The notes under the pieces: generated by a model | The model's input: only the letters and a program-made list of their open reading frames with translations | Databases searched by the model: none | What the model was told of the DNA's origin: nothing | Shown: in pieces, positions 54,901 through 57,766 of the stretch | Layout of the letters: each line of letters opens with the position of its first letter | Numbering within the stretch: the stretch's first letter is position 1 | Translations under genes and position numbers: made by a program | Origin: Planctomicrobium piriforme | Lineage (GTDB): Bacteria; Planctomycetota; Planctomycetia; Planctomycetales; Planctomycetaceae | Length of the DNA: 57,766 nt | Direction: 5' to 3' | Assembly (NCBI GenBank): GCA_945860955.1 | Contig: CAMATH010000046.1 | Span: 1 to 57,766 of the forward strand

Positions 54901-57304
54901 CCTGATGTCCCAAAAGCTCCCGCAGAAGTACTCCCGAACTTCGCGCAAACATCTGAATCTCACCAGACGATTGCGCGGCGACAATCGTTGACCCGTCGGG
55001 GCTGAGATACAAAGACGCCAGCGAACCGGTTGTCGCCTGCGACCACTGCTCCTTTCGCTCGGCGAGATTCCAGGCGAAGAGTCGTGGATTCGTGGCAGGG
55101 CCACCGAACGGGGAGAGTGCGGACTGTTCGGCGATCATCAGAGATTCACCATCCGCGGTGAACGCCAACGCGGAGGGAGACATTCCTGCGGCGAGAGAGA
55201 TCGCAAGTGCCTCTTCCGATCCCACGGTGTTGGCATCGCGCGACGCGAGAGGATCTTTGGATGTTTGTTCCGCACTGTTTTCAACCGGCACCCGCGGCGC
55301 GTCAGGCGCACTGCTAAACGTCTCGCCGGCAGCGATGTGCCAAATTCGAATTCGCGCCGGCACGTCGGGCTTGGGCTCGGAATCGGTCGCAGTCAGCGCC
55401 AGCCATTCACCGTCTTCGGAAATCGCCACCGCACCGACCGCCGCCTCTCCCAATTCCGTCGAGAAGACCGGGTCACCCTCCTCGGCATCGACAACGCGAA
55501 TCTTGCCGCGGGTGACATACCGGTCATTCGCTTTCTCAAGCACGTTTGAAACCACGACGAGCCGATTTCCCCCCCGGGCAGCTAGACACCGGCTGATGGG
55601 GTCAGGATTCTTCCAGGCGATCCGCGAATTCGCGGCGTGGCCGCCAGGCCAGATTCTCGCGATGCCACCTTGATCGACACTCAGCAGATCCCCGCCGTCG
55701 CGTGGAATCAGGCACACCACGGGGGAGGTGTGGCCGTGTAGCGTCGCTAGCGACTGATCATCCAGTTGCCTCAGGTAGTGCCACTCGAAACCACGCCGAT
55801 CGCCGGGAATCACTTCCCCTGGTACCAGGCGTTCGAGTTGTTGCCGATAAAGAGGGGCGTCATGCGACTCCCAGGCGGACTGAGCCAAAGACAGAGTGGC
55901 GGCGGTGAATCGGGCTTCGGCGACCGACCGCTGGTGGTCGGCGTCATTTCGGGCGATGACCGCCTCGGCACGTTGTTCCTCGGCGAGTTCGGCGGCATTT
56001 TTGGCGGCAGTCGCCGCTTTCCTGGCGGATTCCGCCGCCACATCCGCGAGTCCGCGCTGGTGGTCCGCTTCACGACGCTGGTCTTGTTCATTGATACGGG
56101 CGATACGTTCCGATAGCGCCCGCCGACCTTCTTGCCATGCGAAATAGCTCGATCCGACAATTCCCAGAAGCAGGGACAACGCCACGCCGGCCCACAGGGT
56201 GGCGATCAGCGGATTTCGCTGACACCACCGCCAACTCCGTTCGAGTGAACCGACCGGTCGCGCCTCCACCGGCTCGCCACGCAGAAATCGTCGCAGGTCA
56301 TCGGCGAGTTCGGCGGCCGACGCATAGCGGTTCTCAGGCTCTTTGCGCAAACACTTGAGGCAAACGGTCTCCAGATCGAGCGGAACGCTGGACCGCAGGT
56401 GCGACGGATTCACCGGTTCCTGGTGTCGAACCTGATCGAGGGTCTCGAGGATTGTCGTACCTTTGAATGGAGGGCGACCAGTGAGGCATTCGTAGAAGAT
56501 CGCACCCAGAGCGTACACGTCGGCCGCCGGCCCCGCCGCATGTGTGTTTCCCGACGCCTGTTCGGGTGCCATGTACGACGGGGTTCCCATCACGGCGTCG
56601 GCCTGGGTCGCGCCACTGTCGTGATCCAACTGGCGGGCCAGACCGAAGTCGGTGATTTTCGGGTTGCCGTCGACGGTCAGCAGGATGTTGGCGGGCTTGA
56701 GATCACGGTGAACAACGTTGCGGCTGTGCGCGAACTGCATCGCGCGGGCCAGCGTTTCGATCAACTCCGCCGCCTCTCGGGGAGCCAGCGGTTGTGGTTT
56801 CAGTTTGCGGTCGAGGCTTTGGCCAGAGACAAATTCCAGCGCGCAATAAGGATGACCGTCGGCCTCACCCACTTCATGAATCTGCACAATGTTGGGGTGC
56901 TGCAACCGGGCGATCGCTTCCGCTTCGATCCGGAACCGCGCCAGTTCCACTGGGCCGGCGTGTCGGCCCGCGAGCATCATTTTCAGTGCGACATCCCGTT
57001 TGAGCGCGACGTGCCGGGCCTGATAGACGACCCCCATTCCTCCCCGACCCAGAACGCCGCGAACCTCGTAACCGGGTATCGACACTTCGTCCGCGGGATT
57101 CGTGCCAGAACGCGTCGCCTCGATGGTGTCGGCGGGATCGGTTGCGTCCGTCGCCGGGGGAATAAAGGTGGCGGTGTCGACATCGACCGGCAATATCGGT
57201 TGCGCCACAGTCGGCCGTGTGTCGTCCTGCTCGGGAGTCGTTGAGGGAGAGGGGGACACCGGGTCGACCGAGGGGACCGATCCGTGCGGAGCGTTTTCAT
57301 TCAT
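51965..57304 (-). CDS. Giant serine/threonine kinase with WD40 propellers and C-terminal DUF1559 domain
   Basis: A 1,779-residue, probably membrane-spanning protein. An intrinsically disordered N-terminus (1-75) leads to a protein kinase domain at about 79-345: LGRGGMGVVYQ, Lys108, HRDLKPANILL (Asp201), DFG (219-221) and MAPEQA, all active-site residues present. A membrane helix (about 366-388) and a coiled-coil segment (395-470) follow. Then come about 1,000 residues of WD40-type repeats (FSPDG-type and WDAxT-type strands, with RIWDV and RLWDLSL). The last 200 residues match the C-terminal half of DUF1559 (RMKEIALAFHNYAQVYQGIP, ending in GFFGAFVNGSVRFVSF). The fusion of WD40 and DUF1559 on one kinase is notable. 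Start: ATG at 57304 (MNENAPHGS). Confidence 0.92.
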   Translation of the reverse strand: MNENAPHGSVPSVDPVSPSPSTTPEQDDTRPTVAQPILPVDVDTATFIPPATDATDPADTIEATRSGTNPADEVSIPGYEVRGVLGRGGMGVVYQARHVALKRDVALKMMLAGRHAGPVELARFRIEAEAIARLQHPNIVQIHEVGEADGHPYCALEFVSGQSLDRKLKPQPLAPREAAELIETLARAMQFAHSRNVVHRDLKPANILLTVDGNPKITDFGLARQLDHDSGATQADAVMGTPSYMAPEQASGNTHAAGPAADVYALGAIFYECLTGRPPFKGTTILETLDQVRHQEPVNPSHLRSSVPLDLETVCLKCLRKEPENRYASAAELADDLRRFLRGEPVEARPVGSLERSWRWCQRNPLIATLWAGVALSLLLGIVGSSYFAWQEGRRALSERIARINEQDQRREADHQRGLADVAAESARKAATAAKNAAELAEEQRAEAVIARNDADHQRSVAEARFTAATLSLAQSAWESHDAPLYRQQLERLVPGEVIPGDRRGFEWHYLRQLDDQSLATLHGHTSPVVCLIPRDGGDLLSVDQGGIARIWPGGHAANSRIAWKNPDPISRCLAARGGNRLVVVSNVLEKANDRYVTRGKIRVVDAEEGDPVFSTELGEAAVGAVAISEDGEWLALTATDSEPKPDVPARIRIWHIAAGETFSSAPDAPRVPVENSAEQTSKDPLASRDANTVGSEEALAISLAAGMSPSALAFTADGESLMIAEQSALSPFGGPATNPRLFAWNLAERKEQWSQATTGSLASLYLSPDGSTIVAAQSSGEIQMFARSSGVLLRELLGHQAQVMDLAYSADGGQIASVSADNTVRIWEAVSGRPLGVLMGHRDLPLAIAFERLDGSPTLVSAGNERVIKRWPRNRAGRTFRALEGAGEGVRAIALSTEGSLLAAVASDGRVRLWDLSLPGNSPIQVLEGHALPVTAIATSPDGRLLASAEGQPLQPSKVIVRDLPSGETRYELAGFTTTVRALAFSPDGSVLVTGDGNAPTFGEVIYWNAETGRRLRIVPGEINEIHALSFSPDGRQLAISGGWGDQMGRLRLWNSETAEVLQDLRGFGQQVNRVVFTPDSQQIAATSGLYLGGGEIKFWRTADGSERATLLAHQGPIHALAISPDGERLVSAGSDQTIRIWDVKEAELLLALRGHKKPIFAARFSADGTRLVTAADQEFLGGPSELFVWDASPTPERLTLRPDFGSQFKTVDSNLRGPADIYALQSNNVLRSWDPKTGVSQFKWSIPGELTQAFAVAPDGSQVVTVGVGGMSWFDPRTRQEIERVSFGATEVSTAVRFSPDGNSVAIAVGELFQKIRLIIYDTQTRKTKATIATDFLFLAQLSWSPDGQTLAVVGGSDFSNASGRLLLFNPQDGHLQRELKSPYSQITELAFSPNSESIAVSETGQLFGLVPSRQSVTVLRIETGDVVAKCDGPSQGLVRIAFSADGQSVITVGTSEGVMSWKATTGELERTTDIAVSRIQDAILFEDSNSLAVKTPDGSMEFWDLATARPRNRAQNWPRDLPKARAETSGELLAARVARLPAPPPSQNSVADAMRQASIAFRRTEASKRMKEIALAFHNYAQVYQGIPQVAITSNEGRPLLSWRVALLPFLGERELYQQFHLDEPWDSPHNKPLLSEIPKAYAPVAIGPAEAGPRRVGGDVADVESPVSGLTHIRVVTGKQTMFPQGRKEAPLTLTPKDVPNGVNETLLFLENAAAIEWTRPEELAWDDTPGKESPDWKGSIDSRGFFGAFVNGSVRFVSFDEFTPPQIRRMIRRE

Positions 57305-57738
57305 GGGACGGGTCTCTGAACGGAGTCTGACGCCCCCTCCCCCACTGGCGAATCCAGACACAAGACTCGTGGAGGTTGTGCCGGGGATTCCCGCACCCGC
57401 AGGCGATTGGTGATTGCGAACGTACCCAGACAGAGCAAAAAAAGCCACGGAAGCGCACGGAAGGTCACGGAAACGAAGGGAGGGGCCAGACCGATGACGA
57501 GGCGATGATACAAGTACTTTTTCCGGGCGCAATTCCGTTACGTCGCACGATCTCGCTGAGGTTGTCAGGTCTTGGAGACGGGATGGCAAACATCCTTTTT
57601 ATCCTCTTCATCCTGTCCCCACGGCCAGCGCGCACTCTCGGGCAGATAGGCAACTTGGGTAGCTCGCGCTTTTTGCCGGGATTCGCTATCACAGTTCTCC
57701 GTAGTTGTGTTGCAAAACATCTTCATGGAGGACGTGCG
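57305..57738. other. Intergenic stretch with a copy of the dispersed short repeat
   Basis: No gene is supported between the kinase start and the last gene; the divergent promoters for both should lie here. The reverse-oriented AGGAT-type repeat sits at 57591-57618. Confidence 0.5.
57591..57618 (-). repeat. Second copy of the AGGAT-type short repeat
   Basis: On the minus strand this reads GGACAGGATGAAGAGGATAA followed by AAAGGATG. Its GACAGGATGAAGAGGAT core is identical to the copy at 27876-27892. Confidence 0.5.
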
Positions 57739-57766
57739 ATGTCTGAGGCCCGGTTGTCGATCGCGG
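57739..57766 (+). CDS. Start of a gene cut by the right window edge
   Basis: An ATG at 57739 (MSEARLSIA...) is preceded by a strong GGAGG at 57727-57731 with a 7-base spacer. Only nine residues are visible, so no function can be assigned. Confidence 0.5.

Noticed and set aside
56399-57244. 281-residue + strand frame
   Set aside because: It is antisense to the kinase domain, whose motifs are intact.

Overview
The window looks like chromosomal DNA from a planctomycete. The gene content is the main reason: a DUF1501 protein, a formylglycine sulfatase, a sialidase-type BNR protein, a giant kinase/WD40 protein ending in a DUF1559 domain, an OprB-type porin and a cytochrome b/c fusion. The DNA is GC-rich and Shine-Dalgarno signals are weak for many genes. 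I cannot assign a genus.

Region 1 (1 to about 11,930) is the right part of an integrated mobile element. It begins with four tightly spaced + strand genes: a tubulin/FtsZ-like protein cut by the window edge, an unknown protein, a membrane coiled-coil protein and a TraD/TcpA-type ATPase. Next come a roughly 0.9 kb gene-free stretch with a large inverted repeat, a series of small accessory genes (two of them zinc-ribbon-like, two of them paralogues), a replication-relaxation-family protein, an excisionase-like HTH protein and a tyrosine integrase. The integrase abuts the 3' end of a tRNA-Arg(CCG) gene, the probable attachment site. The left end of the element lies outside the window.

Region 2 (11,928-29,235) is mostly housekeeping: leuD, an S1-domain protein, tRNA-Ser(GCU), a Rieske/cytochrome b-c module, an NrnA-like DHH phosphoesterase, a DUF1501 protein, a LysM protein, a sugar phosphate isomerase-like protein, xseA-xseB, two small unknowns, a PGRP-type amidase with an overlapping hydrolase-like gene that lacks its nucleophile, and a sialidase.

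Region 3 (29,532-35,578) is a compact defence-like island. An AbiEi/AbiEii antitoxin-toxin pair is divergent from a 1,385-residue protein with an N-terminal XRE helix-turn-helix. A perfect 10-1-10 palindrome overlaps that gene's predicted promoter. This island and the tubulin-like cluster are the two best candidates for undescribed biology.

Region 4 (35,750-57,766) holds a minus-strand run (cyclophilin, aldehyde dehydrogenase, M3 peptidase, FKBP with a clear terminator), an unknown membrane protein, a sulfatase/PQQ-propeller pair, an NHL protein, a bestrophin-carbonic anhydrase pair, an MBOAT acyltransferase, an OprB porin, the giant kinase and the start of one more gene at the right edge. 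No rRNA, CRISPR array or insertion sequence was seen.
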